A stretch of DNA of 64,000 nt from positions 186,001 through 250,000 of the forward strand of contig OZ025790.1 of assembly GCA_964019425.1 (NCBI GenBank), in the 5' to 3' direction. This stretch comes from Flectonema sp. DT1601 (Eukaryota; Euglenozoa; Diplonemea; Diplonemida; Diplonemidae). Made by a program: the position numbers and the translations under genes. Under the pieces are notes generated by a model. That model had not been told where the DNA came from and did not search any database. It saw only the letters and a program-made list of their open reading frames with translations. Below, one piece after another: positions 20,476-30,923 of the stretch. The number at the start of each line of letters is the position of its first letter. The stretch's first letter is position 1.

Positions 20476-23400
20476 TCAAATATCGAACTCACTGAAATGA
20501 GGAGGCTGATTCTTACCTGAAGGAGAGTAAGAAGCAGCTGCGTGATTAACACCTGAAATGGGAGAACTGTTACCGTTACTACGTTCAGAAGGTGGGATAG
20601 GTGTATCGAAATCTTGCCATTTTGGTACATCACCACCACTGGTGTCATTCGGTGCAGCACTGTGATCAACATCCAGATTGTGATTGCCGCTCATAATAAG
20701 AGAATGAAGCTCTTCAAGAACATCTGAATTCTTGGATTTTAATTTTGAACTACTCGGCGGCTGTATAAAACTACTATCCTCACGGAGTGGCACAAGAGGC
20801 GCTGAAGCAGCAATAGGCGGCTGCAGCTGCGATGCTAACAATTGTCTCTCTAAATCATCAATACGACCACGTAGAGCTGCTTCAGAGTTGGGAGAGAGCG
20901 TGTTGAATTGCGGGGTTTGATTATCAGTTATAGGAAGTGCATCACTTCTAGCAGTATCGAATACTGGTGCTGGTGGTGCTTGATCCACCTCAACCATTCT
21001 TTGATCGGTTCTCGTCATTTGAATAGTAGTGTCAGGATTCGCATAAGACTTAGCTTCACCCGATGCTGGTGGTCCTAAAAATTGATTTGGTGGTTCATCT
21101 GCTGGTGGTGGTGGAGGTATGAATGGTGTTCCCCCCGGTAGCCTTTCATTCCTGCTGTACGGTGCGTAGTCAATATTGGGTGTATTATCAGCAGTCGGAG
21201 ATTTTGGTTCTTCTTCGTTATGTTTTTTATCTTTTTTACGAGTAGCAGTAACAATCATTATTAAACAACAAATAACACCTGCGACAACAAGAAACCAAAA
21301 CCACCACTTTGTCGTCACAGCATCATCACTAGGGGATGCGGCTTGTGGAGGTTGCGTCACACTTAAGCAGAATGCAACTTTTCCAGTAGCTGAACCATGT
21401 TTTCCAGCTTCATTACAAGTACAAGTCCAATCATCTGTTGATGAGAGAGAAGTGTTTGCGTCATTACATGTTTGGTTTCCACATGCGTTATTGTTAAAGC
21501 ATTCATCCATTCCACATTCAGCAACATCTCTTGTTGCAGATCCGGTAAGTGGAAGTCGACAAACACATCTCCAATTGTTAGAAGCTGAACTCGGATCTTC
21601 ACAATCTTGATCAGCATTAGTACAAGTTCTGTTATTATTTCCTGTAACACAATCATTCTCAAAACAAGTACTTCTACCATTCTCTTTACATCCTCCAGCC
21701 CAAGGAGCTTCACAACAACAACTCCAATCACCAGTAGAAGATGGAGACGTATTAGGATCTGTACATCTTTGATTAGGACCACAGGTTACGTTTCTGCATT
21801 CATCAAATACACAAATAGCACCCATGCCAGTTGATGCACCAGTTTGCCCTGCTGGACAAACACATCTGAAGTCACCCATTGCTGAAGACCCTTCTTCACA
21901 TATCTGAGGTGATGGACAGGTATCTGGTTGACATTCTCCTATAAAACAAGATGCTACTGGTTTACCTATCTCTCTACCTCTGAGATCACCATCACAGGTA
22001 CAGGTGTAGTCACGAATTGAAGAAGAATCAGTGTTTGGATCGTTACATGTTTGTTGACTGCCACACTTTACATAATCGCATTCATTTATAACACAAACAC
22101 CAGGAAAAGCAGTTCCTGCATTACCAGTTGAAGGAGGTACGCAACGACATTCCCAATCACCTGTACTGTTATTTCCAAGGTCTGGATCAAAACAAGTCTG
22201 CGTAGCAGCCAGGCATGTTGTTGAGAAGGCTGTGCATTCACCTCTTGGGGAAGTGCATGTCGCTGGTCCACCAACACGGAAACCATCAGAGTTTAAACAA
22301 TTACACTGCCAGTCACCAACTGATGACGCTGATGTATTGGTATCAATACAATTTTGTGATTCATAGAAACAAGTCATTCTATTATTAAGACACTCGTCCA
22401 ATACACAAGACTCTGCGACAGCTGCTTTTTGTTTTCCGATACTTGGAGAGGCACAGACACATTCCCAATCACCAACTGAATCAGTGCTTGTGTTAGGATC
22501 ATTACAAGTCTGACCAGCATCTACACAAATCTGAGACTTGCTGTCATCTTCGCATTCATTTAATATACAAGTTGCGTGAGTGGCGACAGCAGAACCAGAG
22601 AATGGAGATATACAGCGACACTCCCAGTCTCCTTGATTGTTAGTACTGATGTTAGGGTCAGCACAAGATTGTTTTTTAGTAGCACAGAAAGGAGCTCTGA
22701 CAGCGCATTCTCCCGTGTTGTTACAACTGGCTGGACCTGCTACAGCTGATCCGAAGTTTGGAGAGACACAAACACATTCCCAGTCACCAGGTGAAAGTTT
22801 TGATGGATCATTACATGCCTGACCTACTGAAAAACAAGTATCAGAATAAGTACCACATTCATCAACTTCACATGTTGCGACTGCTCCCCGTAAGGATCCA
22901 CGTGATGGAGCTCTACAACTACAAGACCAGTCATTTCTCATTCCAATAGTAGGGTTGTCATCCTTACAAGTTTGACCTGCTAATTCACAAATATTACCGG
23001 AGCCGTTATCAGCACATCCTTTACAAGTTTCTCTGCACTCATCGTAGACGCAGTCTGCAGCAGCTCCAACCTTTGGAACTCCCCTGCTGGGGGCTATACA
23101 AGCACATTGCCAATTACCAAGTACGGGGTTCGGATCAATACACGTCTGTCCTACAGAAGTACACGTCGTAAAACTTGTAGCACACTCACCGCTGTAAGTA
23201 CAATTAGCTGGTCCACCAACTTGAGTTGTTGTTCCAGGAGCACAAGTACAAAACCAATCGTTTAGTGTTAGAGGGTTAGTTGATGGATCGGTACAGGTCT
23301 GTCCACGTGACCAGCATACGTCACCGTTTGCATTGCATTCATTTAAAACACAAATTGCTCTTGTGGCTACAGCACTCCCTTCGAGATCACCTGTACATTC

Positions 23401-26400
23401 ACAGACCCAATCACTTGTTGAATACTGACTTGTGTTGTAGTCACGACAGACTTGTGTTGACCCACAAGTAGTTCTCGCACATGTCGAACAGTCAGTTGTG
23501 CATTCATTTAGGTTACATGTTGCTGTTCGCATTAGTGCTGGAAATCCAACATTTGGAGGAAGACATTCACACTTCCAGTTTCCATAAACTAAAAGGTTGT
23601 CATCAACACACGTCTGACCAGCTGCTGAACAAGTTGATCCTGCACAGGAACTACAAGTTTCGGTACATTCATTGATAAGACACGTTGCAGGACCGCCAAG
23701 TGTTTCTCCCGAGAGAGGTGGGGGACATTTACATTTCCAATCACTTGGGCTGTCAGGACTCATGTTTGGATCTTCACAGAGCTGTCCAGAAGTAATACAA
23801 ATACCACCATTTGTTATACACTCATTTAATACACATGCTGCTGATCCTCCTGTTGTAGGTGTTCCAGTTAGTGGTGTTCGACATAAGCATTGCCAGGTAC
23901 CAATAACAGTTCTATCTGGATCAACACAATCTTGTCCAAAAGCAGTACAAAAACCACTGTTAACAATACATTCATCCAGCGTACAATTCGCAGGCTCTGC
24001 TATTGCGGTACCGACATAAGGATGAACACATCTACACTGCCAATCATTAAGTGAGGTTGTGATATTAACTAAGTCTCTACAACCCTGTCCTGCTGTAGTG
24101 CATATATTAGATTTATATAAACATTCATCATACGGACAAGGGGCAGGAGCTCCATAAGCACTCGCTGATCCATCAGAACAGGTACATTGCCAGTCATTAA
24201 GGTTTAGTGGGTCTTTGTTTGGATCATTACAAGTCTGTCCAAAGTCAGTACAAACAGTTCTATTCATGATACACTCATCTAGTATACAGCTTGCTACTGA
24301 TGTGAGGGATTCACCAACTGATGGAGTTGGACATTTACACATCCAGTTGTTTGATGCAAAAGGATCAGGGTCTATACACTCTTGACCTGCAGCAAAGCAT
24401 ATCGCACCTTTTCCTTGACATTCTTCAAGGCCGCATATCGCTGCTTTTCCAGTAGCTGTTCCCACAGCTGGTGCGACGCAGCTGCATTGCCAATCACCAA
24501 GACTTAGGGGGCTTGGGTCGGCATCGATACATGTCTGTCCTGCTGCAGTGCAGATCGTATTTAAATTGCATTCGTCTTGCCTACATGTTGCAGGTCTTCC
24601 TTGTTCTGGTGTTCCAACTTGTGGTGCAACGCACTTACAAACCCAGTCTCCTACTGCATTGGAAGGGTCTTCACAAGTCTGTCCAAACCTGGTACACTGA
24701 TCACTGTAAGGGGCACATTCTCCTGTAAAAGTACATGTTGCTGTTGCTGCTACTGCGAAACCAACAGCAGGTGGATAGCACACGCATTGCCAATCATTTA
24801 GTGATGATGGTGATGTATTAGTGTCGGTACAAGATTGACCAACTGATGCACAAAATGGAAGATGTTCTTGACACTCATCTCTAATACATGTGGCAGGACC
24901 ACCTACAGAAGTACCTGACAACGGAGACACACAAGAACATGACCAGTCGTTAGTTGCTGTTGGGTCCATTGATCGTTCTCTACAGACTTGACCAGAAGAA
25001 GTACAAATATTACCAGATCCTTTATTAGCACATGTTGGACATGCAGCACTGCATTCATCAAGTTCGCAATAAGTTGGGTTTGCGATTGCTATATTTCCAT
25101 TTAGGGGAGTGACGCATTCACACTGCCAATCACCAACATCGTTTGATGGATCGTTACAAGTTTGTCCAGCAGATGTACAAGTACTGCTGTAAGGAACACA
25201 TTCACCAACGAATTGACATATTGCTACTTTGCCAGTAGCAATACCTGAGGCTGGAGCAACACATTCACAAACCCAATCATTTGATGCCTGTGGTTCAGTG
25301 TTTACATCTCTGCAAGTTTGTCCAGCAGCAGCGCAGACCGATCCGAAAGTTGCGCATTCATCTAAGACACAACCCGCCACCATTGCTGTAGCAGATACAT
25401 TCGATAATGGTGGAGCACATACACATATCCAATCACCAGTACTGGTTGGTGAGTTATTAGGATCACTACAACCTTGTGATGCTCCAGCACAAATATTACC
25501 TCCCCCAGTATCAGCACAGGTTGGACATATTGACAAACACTCATCCAGGGTACAGGTCGCTGGTGATAAATTTGAAGGAGTTCCTTGTTGAGGAGGTGGA
25601 CATTTGCATTGCCAATTGCCAGGTGTCGACGGATCCAGATCTTCACAGAACTGACCTGCAGCTGTACAAATAATTGATTGACTGGTACACTCACCAGTGT
25701 AATTACAACTAGCTGTTGTTCCAATTGATGTTCCAACTGCAGGAGGAACACAATTACATGTCCAATCATGAAGACTAGATGTTGAAGTGTCGGGATCATC
25801 ACAAGTCTGACCAGAGCCAGTACAGACAGTGCCTTGTAGTTTACATTCATCTCTAATACAGGAAGCTATAGCACCACGAGCAGATCCTGTAGTAGGTGAT
25901 GTACATCTGCACTCCCAATCTGATAAGGAATCCTGAGCTGTATTTAAATCAACACATTCTTGATTCTGATCAGTGCAGGTAGTCATCGCACATGTTGCAC
26001 AAGTAGCAGTACACTCATCAATAATACACTGTGCGACTCCCATTGTTGAAGAGCTACCAACTGCTGGATCAACACAAGCACATTGCCAATCACCAGGTGT
26101 TGGGAACGGATCTTCACAAGTCTGACCGCTGGTAGTACAAAGAGCGCTGCTATTCCTACACTCTCCTGCAAAGATACATGTTGCTGTCATTCCTATTGCT
26201 GTTCCTTGTGCTGGAAATGGACACCTACATGACCAGTCGCCCAGACTACTTGGACTTTGATTTACGTCACTACATTGCTGTCCAGCCTCACTGCATATTT
26301 TTGATACATTCGCTAGCATACATTCATTATTAATACAGTTAGCTACTGAGGCTATTGATTTACCAGTTGTTCCTGAAGTACAGCGACATTCCCAATCATT

Positions 26401-29400
26401 TAACAGAGAAGGTGATACGTTTGGATCAACACATATCTGACCAGCATTAGTACAAACAGTTCCATACATAGAACACTCGTCAAGGATGCAGGTAGCTGCT
26501 TTCATTAATGTGGGTGATCCAGTTCGAGGTTGGACACAAACACATTCCCAATCTCCAAATGATGAAGAGCTGTCAATACATGTTTGACCAGCAGTAGTAC
26601 AAGTTGTAGAATAGGCAGCACACTCTCCATCAAATACACAACTAGCTGTTGATGTTATCGATGAACCATTAGCTGGTGGAACACATTCACAAATCCAATC
26701 ACTTTGAGAAGAAGTTGACGTATCCGGATCTCTACATGTCTGTCCTGCAGCACTACAAGTTGCTTCATGAATTGTACATTCATCCAATAAACATGTTGCA
26801 CCACCTCCTAACTGAGAACCAACACTTGGTTCATTGCACACACACATCCAATCACCAGTACTGAGAGGGTTAGTGTTTGTGTCTCTACAGGATTGACCTG
26901 TTGGGCATTTTATACCAAACTGACATTCATCTAAACTACAGTCAGCTGCTGTAGCAGTGGATGGTGTTCCTACTGCTGGGAGTACACAAGAACACATCCA
27001 GTCACCTGTTCCTTGTCGAGGATCAGAACAAGACTGTCCTTGAGAAGTACAAACAGAACTATATGGAATACATTCACCTTGATGAGCACAAGTTGCGGGG
27101 CTTGCAACTGCTATACCTGTTGAAGGAGCAACACATGAACATGTCCAGTCACCAACGCTGAGTGGATTGGTATTCGGATCGGTGCACAGCTGACCTACTT
27201 TACTACAAGTCGGTCCATTTTCAATGCATTCGTCAATTGAACATGTTGCTTCACTAGCAACAGACATACCTACTGATGGTGCTGGGCATTCACACACCCA
27301 GTCACCTAGACTACTAGGAGATGTGTTCTTGTCTGTACATGTTTGTGAAGCTCCTTGACAAACATCAAACATCAAACACTCATCAAGAATACACCCAGCT
27401 GGTTCATTAATACCAGGTGATCCTGTTTGTGGACTCACACAATGACATTGCCAGTCAAATGGTGTAGAGCTTGGATCTACACATGTCTGACCTTTACTGG
27501 TACAAACTGATGAGTAAGGAGCGCACTCACCATCATAAACACAAGTTGCAGTTCTACCAACAGCTGAACCAGTTGATGGTGGTACACAGTTACATGACCA
27601 GTCTCCAGTACTTAAAGTTGATGTGTCCTGATCTCTGCAAGTTTGTCCAGCACTGGAACATGCTTGAAGATTAGTAGTACATTCATCAAAAGTACATGCA
27701 GCAACTCCACCAAGTTGTTCACCTGTTGACGGTTCTGAACACATACATGACCAGTTATCAATACTGTTTGGGTCAGTGTCGGCATCTTTACACAATTGAC
27801 CGTTATTTGAACAAACTTGAGCTGCAGTTGATGCGCACTCATCGAAGATACAAGTAGCAGGTCCACCTACAGCTGATGCTCCTACTTGAGGATATAAACA
27901 CTCACAAATCCAATCACCCATTGCAGAAGTTGGATCTCTACAAGTCTGACCAACAGCAGTACACAAGTTACTGTATGGTCTGCATTCGCCTGGAAAGTCA
28001 CATGTCGCAGCTTGCATTGTGGCTTGACCTACAGAGTTGACACACGTACACATCCAATTATTAGTTACGGTACTATTCTTATCTGGATCAATACAAGTCT
28101 GACCAGCAGCAGAACATATTCTTGTATTATCAATACACTCGTCTAGTATACAATTCGCTGGAACACCAACAGCGGATCCAGTTAAGGGTGCCTGACATTG
28201 ACAAGACCAATCATTTCGACTGTTAGGAGCAGGGTTCCTATCTACACATGATTGACTTGCTGCTGCACACACAGGTGCATTGTCAATACATTCATCTATT
28301 GAACATGTAGCAGGACCTGCTTGACCTGCAACACCAGTCATAGGAGCTACACATAGACATTGCCAATCACCCGGTCTTGTTATATTCGGATCGAAGCAAG
28401 TTTGTCCACCGGAGGTACATGATGATGCAAACTGTTGGCATTCACCTTCGTAATCACATGTTGCAGGTCTTGCAGTAGCACTTCCATTAGCAGCAACACA
28501 ATCACAAACCCAATCATTGAGTGATGTTGGTAAAGTATTTGGATCAGTACAAGTCTGACCAACTGCTGTACAAGTTGCTTCATATCGGATGCATTCATCA
28601 AAAACACAATTAGCTTGAGAAGCAGTTGCAGGGGTTCCCACAGCTGGGTCAATACAGCTACACGTCCAATCTCCTCTAACCGTAATATTCGGATCAATAC
28701 AAAGCTGATTAAACTGACCACAGAAAGCTGTTCCATTAGGACAACCAGACAAACAACTTGTAGCACATTCATCAAAATCAACAACACATCGAATTCCACT
28801 GAGATCCGTGAATTGTTCATTCAGATCACAGGAAAGTGTAAAAGCCGATCCAGCCAACTTAACACCACCAGTATCACATGAAGGACTACATGTTTGACCA
28901 CTTGTTTGTGTTATACAAGTACTGTAATCTACTCCAGGAATTGGTGTTATCACCCCCATAGTACAAGGAGAAGGAGTACATACAATATTTGAGGTGTCAT
29001 CAAAACCAACTAACGGATCACAAAGAAGAACAAATGGAGTCGCAGCAGTCATTTCAGTAAAACCAACTAAACATGTTGGAGTACATGTTTGTGATGTGAC
29101 CATTGAATTACAACTACTATAGTCAACTCCATCACCTGCTACAGTTGGTCCTCTAGAACAGGCAGATGGTTGGCAGATAGTCCCACTCAAGTCTTTATAT
29201 ACTCCAGCGGGACACACTAAATTAAACGTGACTCCCGTAGCAATCCTATAACCTGTATTGCACGTTGGAGTACATGATTGACCTGTTGTTTTACCTGTGT
29301 TACATGAAGTGTAGTCTACCTCTGTTGCAGCTGTTTCTGGTCCTGTACACGCTTCAGGTGTACATGCTAAAGCTGATGTGTCATCGTACTTTCCGGTAAG

Positions 29401-30681
29401 ACATTGTAATACAAAACCAGTAGCTGTACCAGTATATCCTGGAATACAAACAGGGGTGCAAGTATCTCCAGTTGTTTGACTGTTACAAGAAGTGTAGTCT
29501 ACGTTTGTTGTTGATGATCTCGGACCTCCTGAACATGTACCTGGAGTGCATTCGATTGATGAAGCATCTGGGAATGTTGATCCAGCACTACAGACAACGT
29601 TAAATGTCACTCCTCGAGTCTTTGCATATCCAGGATTACATAATGGATTACAAGACCCTCCAGTTGATAATGTCAAACAATTACTAAAATCACTGTTCGC
29701 ATCAACAGTTCCAGTTGGTCCATTCGCACAGGTATTCGCAGTACAACTTATACCTGAAGTGTCATCAAAGTAAAACCCTGGATTACCTCCTAAACCTTTA
29801 CATGATAAAGTGATTGCCATCATTGCTGTTCCTGTGTAACCATCTAAACAGACAGGTGTACAGGTTAATCCAGTTGTAAGGACTGTACATGGTGAATAAT
29901 CAACGAATAATCCAGGGCTGATAGCGCCATTTGTGCAGTCATTTGGAAGACAAGCAGTACTGCTGAGATCGTCGTAGTCTCCGTTGGTTTGGCAGATCAA
30001 TTGAAAAGGAGTTCCACTTTGTTTTCTGAATCCATCAAGGCATCCAGGGTCACAAATATCACCAGAGTTTCGTCCATTGCAAGGAGCTGGTGGATTTACT
30101 TTACATCCGTAACTTGGTCGACAGTTATCATAATCAGTATTAGCTGAGGGTGTTGTCGGGTTCAGACATTGATTCTGAAGGGAACAAACTGCATCAGTAC
30201 AAACATTATTTATACAAAGAACTGTTGCTGGATTAGCTACTAAAGACATTCCAAGTGAAGGAGTATGACTACTACAAGTATTATCACAACATATCGCATC
30301 AGAACAAACTCGATTTAGACATCTCGTCGTTGATGCTGTTGGCTTCTGAATCCAATTAGCACTACAAGTGTGTACAGTAGCACAAATTGCTTCACAGCAT
30401 TGAGCGTCTTGACAAGTTCCTCCAGTACACCTCGTTGCTGCATTTCCAGCAAGTAGAGTTAACGCACCTCCACAAGTATGAGAAGAACAAGTGATGTCAC
30501 AACATAATGCATCAGTGCAAGTAATCGGCGCAGTTAACGAACATGCCAGACCACCAGCGTTAACTTTTAACAGAAAGTTCGCAGAACAAGTCCACCCACT
30601 GCATTGTCCAGATACCTGCGACACAAATATCAGTAGGAAGATCACCAGACTCTTCGACTCCAATTTGTGATAAGTCGGCAT
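20476..30681 (-). CDS. Giant EGF-repeat surface protein (3401 aa, type I membrane)
   Basis: Signal peptide (residues ~7-25, LESKSLVIFLLIFVSQVSGQ). N-terminal block of four ~35-residue Cys repeats of the form T-C-S-x...C-x-D-A-x-C-C (to ~160). About nine ~65-residue repeats of the form DYSxC...TGxxCTPxCxxGY...DDTSxxxC (to ~640). Then 48 EGF-like modules of ~45-55 residues (D/G-E-C...C-x-x-x-G-Q-x-C-x-D-P-N...D-W-x-C-x-C...G...A-x-C) to ~3060. A single membrane segment (WWFWFLVVAGVICCLIMIVT) precedes a ~310-residue Pro/Ser-rich cytoplasmic tail. The frame is unbroken over 10.2 kb with no intron needed. The acceptor TTTTCCCCCTTCCAG is the best in the window. Likely adhesion or glycocalyx protein. 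Modules of this GQTCxDPN...DWxCxC type are, as I recall, common in free-living Euglenozoa. Confidence 0.92.
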   Translation of the reverse strand: MPTYHKLESKSLVIFLLIFVSQVSGQCSGWTCSANFLLKVNAGGLACSLTAPITCTDALCCDITCSSHTCGGALTLLAGNAATRCTGGTCQDAQCCEAICATVHTCSANWIQKPTASTTRCLNRVCSDAICCDNTCSSHTPSLGMSLVANPATVLCINNVCTDAVCSLQNQCLNPTTPSANTDYDNCRPSYGCKVNPPAPCNGRNSGDICDPGCLDGFRKQSGTPFQLICQTNGDYDDLSSTACLPNDCTNGAISPGLFVDYSPCTVLTTGLTCTPVCLDGYTGTAMMAITLSCKGLGGNPGFYFDDTSGISCTANTCANGPTGTVDANSDFSNCLTLSTGGSCNPLCNPGYAKTRGVTFNVVCSAGSTFPDASSIECTPGTCSGGPRSSTTNVDYTSCNSQTTGDTCTPVCIPGYTGTATGFVLQCLTGKYDDTSALACTPEACTGPETAATEVDYTSCNTGKTTGQSCTPTCNTGYRIATGVTFNLVCPAGVYKDLSGTICQPSACSRGPTVAGDGVDYSSCNSMVTSQTCTPTCLVGFTEMTAATPFVLLCDPLVGFDDTSNIVCTPSPCTMGVITPIPGVDYSTCITQTSGQTCSPSCDTGGVKLAGSAFTLSCDLNEQFTDLSGIRCVVDFDECATSCLSGCPNGTAFCGQFNQLCIDPNITVRGDWTCSCIDPAVGTPATASQANCVFDECIRYEATCTAVGQTCTDPNTLPTSLNDWVCDCVAANGSATARPATCDYEGECQQFASSCTSGGQTCFDPNITRPGDWQCLCVAPMTGVAGQAGPATCSIDECIDNAPVCAAASQSCVDRNPAPNSRNDWSCQCQAPLTGSAVGVPANCILDECIDNTRICSAAGQTCIDPDKNSTVTNNWMCTCVNSVGQATMQAATCDFPGECRPYSNLCTAVGQTCRDPTSAMGDWICECLYPQVGASAVGGPATCIFDECASTAAQVCSNNGQLCKDADTDPNSIDNWSCMCSEPSTGEQLGGVAACTFDECTTNLQACSSAGQTCRDQDTSTLSTGDWSCNCVPPSTGSAVGRTATCVYDGECAPYSSVCTSKGQTCVDPSSTPFDWQCHCVSPQTGSPGINEPAGCILDECLMFDVCQGASQTCTDKNTSPSSLGDWVCECPAPSVGMSVASEATCSIDECIENGPTCSKVGQLCTDPNTNPLSVGDWTCSCVAPSTGIAVASPATCAHQGECIPYSSVCTSQGQSCSDPRQGTGDWMCSCVLPAVGTPSTATAADCSLDECQFGIKCPTGQSCRDTNTNPLSTGDWMCVCNEPSVGSQLGGGATCLLDECTIHEATCSAAGQTCRDPDTSTSSQSDWICECVPPANGSSITSTASCVFDGECAAYSTTCTTAGQTCIDSSSSFGDWECVCVQPRTGSPTLMKAATCILDECSMYGTVCTNAGQICVDPNVSPSLLNDWECRCTSGTTGKSIASVANCINNECMLANVSKICSEAGQQCSDVNQSPSSLGDWSCRCPFPAQGTAIGMTATCIFAGECRNSSALCTTSGQTCEDPFPTPGDWQCACVDPAVGSSSTMGVAQCIIDECTATCATCAMTTCTDQNQECVDLNTAQDSLSDWECRCTSPTTGSARGAIASCIRDECKLQGTVCTGSGQTCDDPDTSTSSLHDWTCNCVPPAVGTSIGTTASCNYTGECTSQSIICTAAGQFCEDLDPSTPGNWQCKCPPPQQGTPSNLSPATCTLDECLSICPTCADTGGGNICAGASQGCSDPNNSPTSTGDWICVCAPPLSNVSATAMVAGCVLDECATFGSVCAAAGQTCRDVNTEPQASNDWVCECVAPASGIATGKVAICQFVGECVPYSSTCTSAGQTCNDPSNDVGDWQCECVTPLNGNIAIANPTYCELDECSAACPTCANKGSGNICTSSGQVCRERSMDPTATNDWSCSCVSPLSGTSVGGPATCIRDECQEHLPFCASVGQSCTDTNTSPSSLNDWQCVCYPPAVGFAVAATATCTFTGECAPYSDQCTRFGQTCEDPSNAVGDWVCKCVAPQVGTPEQGRPATCRQDECNLNTICTAAGQTCIDADPSPLSLGDWQCSCVAPAVGTATGKAAICGLEECQGKGAICFAAGQECIDPDPFASNNWMCKCPTPSVGESLTSVASCILDECIMNRTVCTDFGQTCNDPNKDPLNLNDWQCTCSDGSASAYGAPAPCPYDECLYKSNICTTAGQGCRDLVNITTSLNDWQCRCVHPYVGTAIAEPANCTLDECIVNSGFCTAFGQDCVDPDRTVIGTWQCLCRTPLTGTPTTGGSAACVLNECITNGGICITSGQLCEDPNMSPDSPSDWKCKCPPPLSGETLGGPATCLINECTETCSSCAGSTCSAAGQTCVDDNLLVYGNWKCECLPPNVGFPALMRTATCNLNECTTDCSTCARTTCGSTQVCRDYNTSQYSTSDWVCECTGDLEGSAVATRAICVLNECNANGDVCWSRGQTCTDPSTNPLTLNDWFCTCAPGTTTQVGGPANCTYSGECATSFTTCTSVGQTCIDPNPVLGNWQCACIAPSRGVPKVGAAADCVYDECRETCKGCADNGSGNICELAGQTCKDDNPTIGMRNDWSCSCRAPSRGSLRGAVATCEVDECGTYSDTCFSVGQACNDPSKLSPGDWECVCVSPNFGSAVAGPASCNNTGECAVRAPFCATKKQSCADPNISTNNQGDWECRCISPFSGSAVATHATCILNECEDDSKSQICVDAGQTCNDPNTSTDSVGDWECVCASPSIGKQKAAVAESCVLDECLNNRMTCFYESQNCIDTNTSASSVGDWQCNCLNSDGFRVGGPATCTSPRGECTAFSTTCLAATQTCFDPDLGNNSTGDWECRCVPPSTGNAGTAFPGVCVINECDYVKCGSQQTCNDPNTDSSSIRDYTCTCDGDLRGREIGKPVASCFIGECQPDTCPSPQICEEGSSAMGDFRCVCPAGQTGASTGMGAICVFDECRNVTCGPNQRCTDPNTSPSSTGDWSCCCEAPWAGGCKENGRSTCFENDCVTGNNNRTCTNADQDCEDPSSASNNWRCVCRLPLTGSATRDVAECGMDECFNNNACGNQTCNDANTSLSSTDDWTCTCNEAGKHGSATGKVAFCLSVTQPPQAASPSDDAVTTKWWFWFLVVAGVICCLIMIVTATRKKDKKHNEEEPKSPTADNTPNIDYAPYSRNERLPGGTPFIPPPPPADEPPNQFLGPPASGEAKSYANPDTTIQMTRTDQRMVEVDQAPPAPVFDTARSDALPITDNQTPQFNTLSPNSEAALRGRIDDLERQLLASQLQPPIAASAPLVPLREDSSFIQPPSSSKLKSKNSDVLEELHSLIMSGNHNLDVDHSAAPNDTSGGDVPKWQDFDTPIPPSERSNGNSSPISGVNHAAASYSPSGKNQPPHFSEFDI

Positions 30682-30923
30682 CTTGCCAACATGTCAGTCT
30701 GGTCTGGAAGGGGGAAAAGATAATAATAAATACATGGTCGTACTTACGTAATATACTCTGGTGCGATTACTAGTGCGATTGCAATTGTCATTTTCTTTTT
30801 CCCTTTCGTTCCTGGTGTAAACAAAATTAATAAAAATAATTCTAAAAAAATATTATAAAAAATGTCAATATCACAATGTGCAGTTGGATTAGTAGCTGAC
30901 TAAACCTGTTGCAGTGTTTTAAT

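Noticed and set aside
21176-29773. Plus-strand frames of 60-146 codons opposite the EGF gene
   Set aside because: Mirror frames of a repetitive Cys-rich gene; no independent signals.
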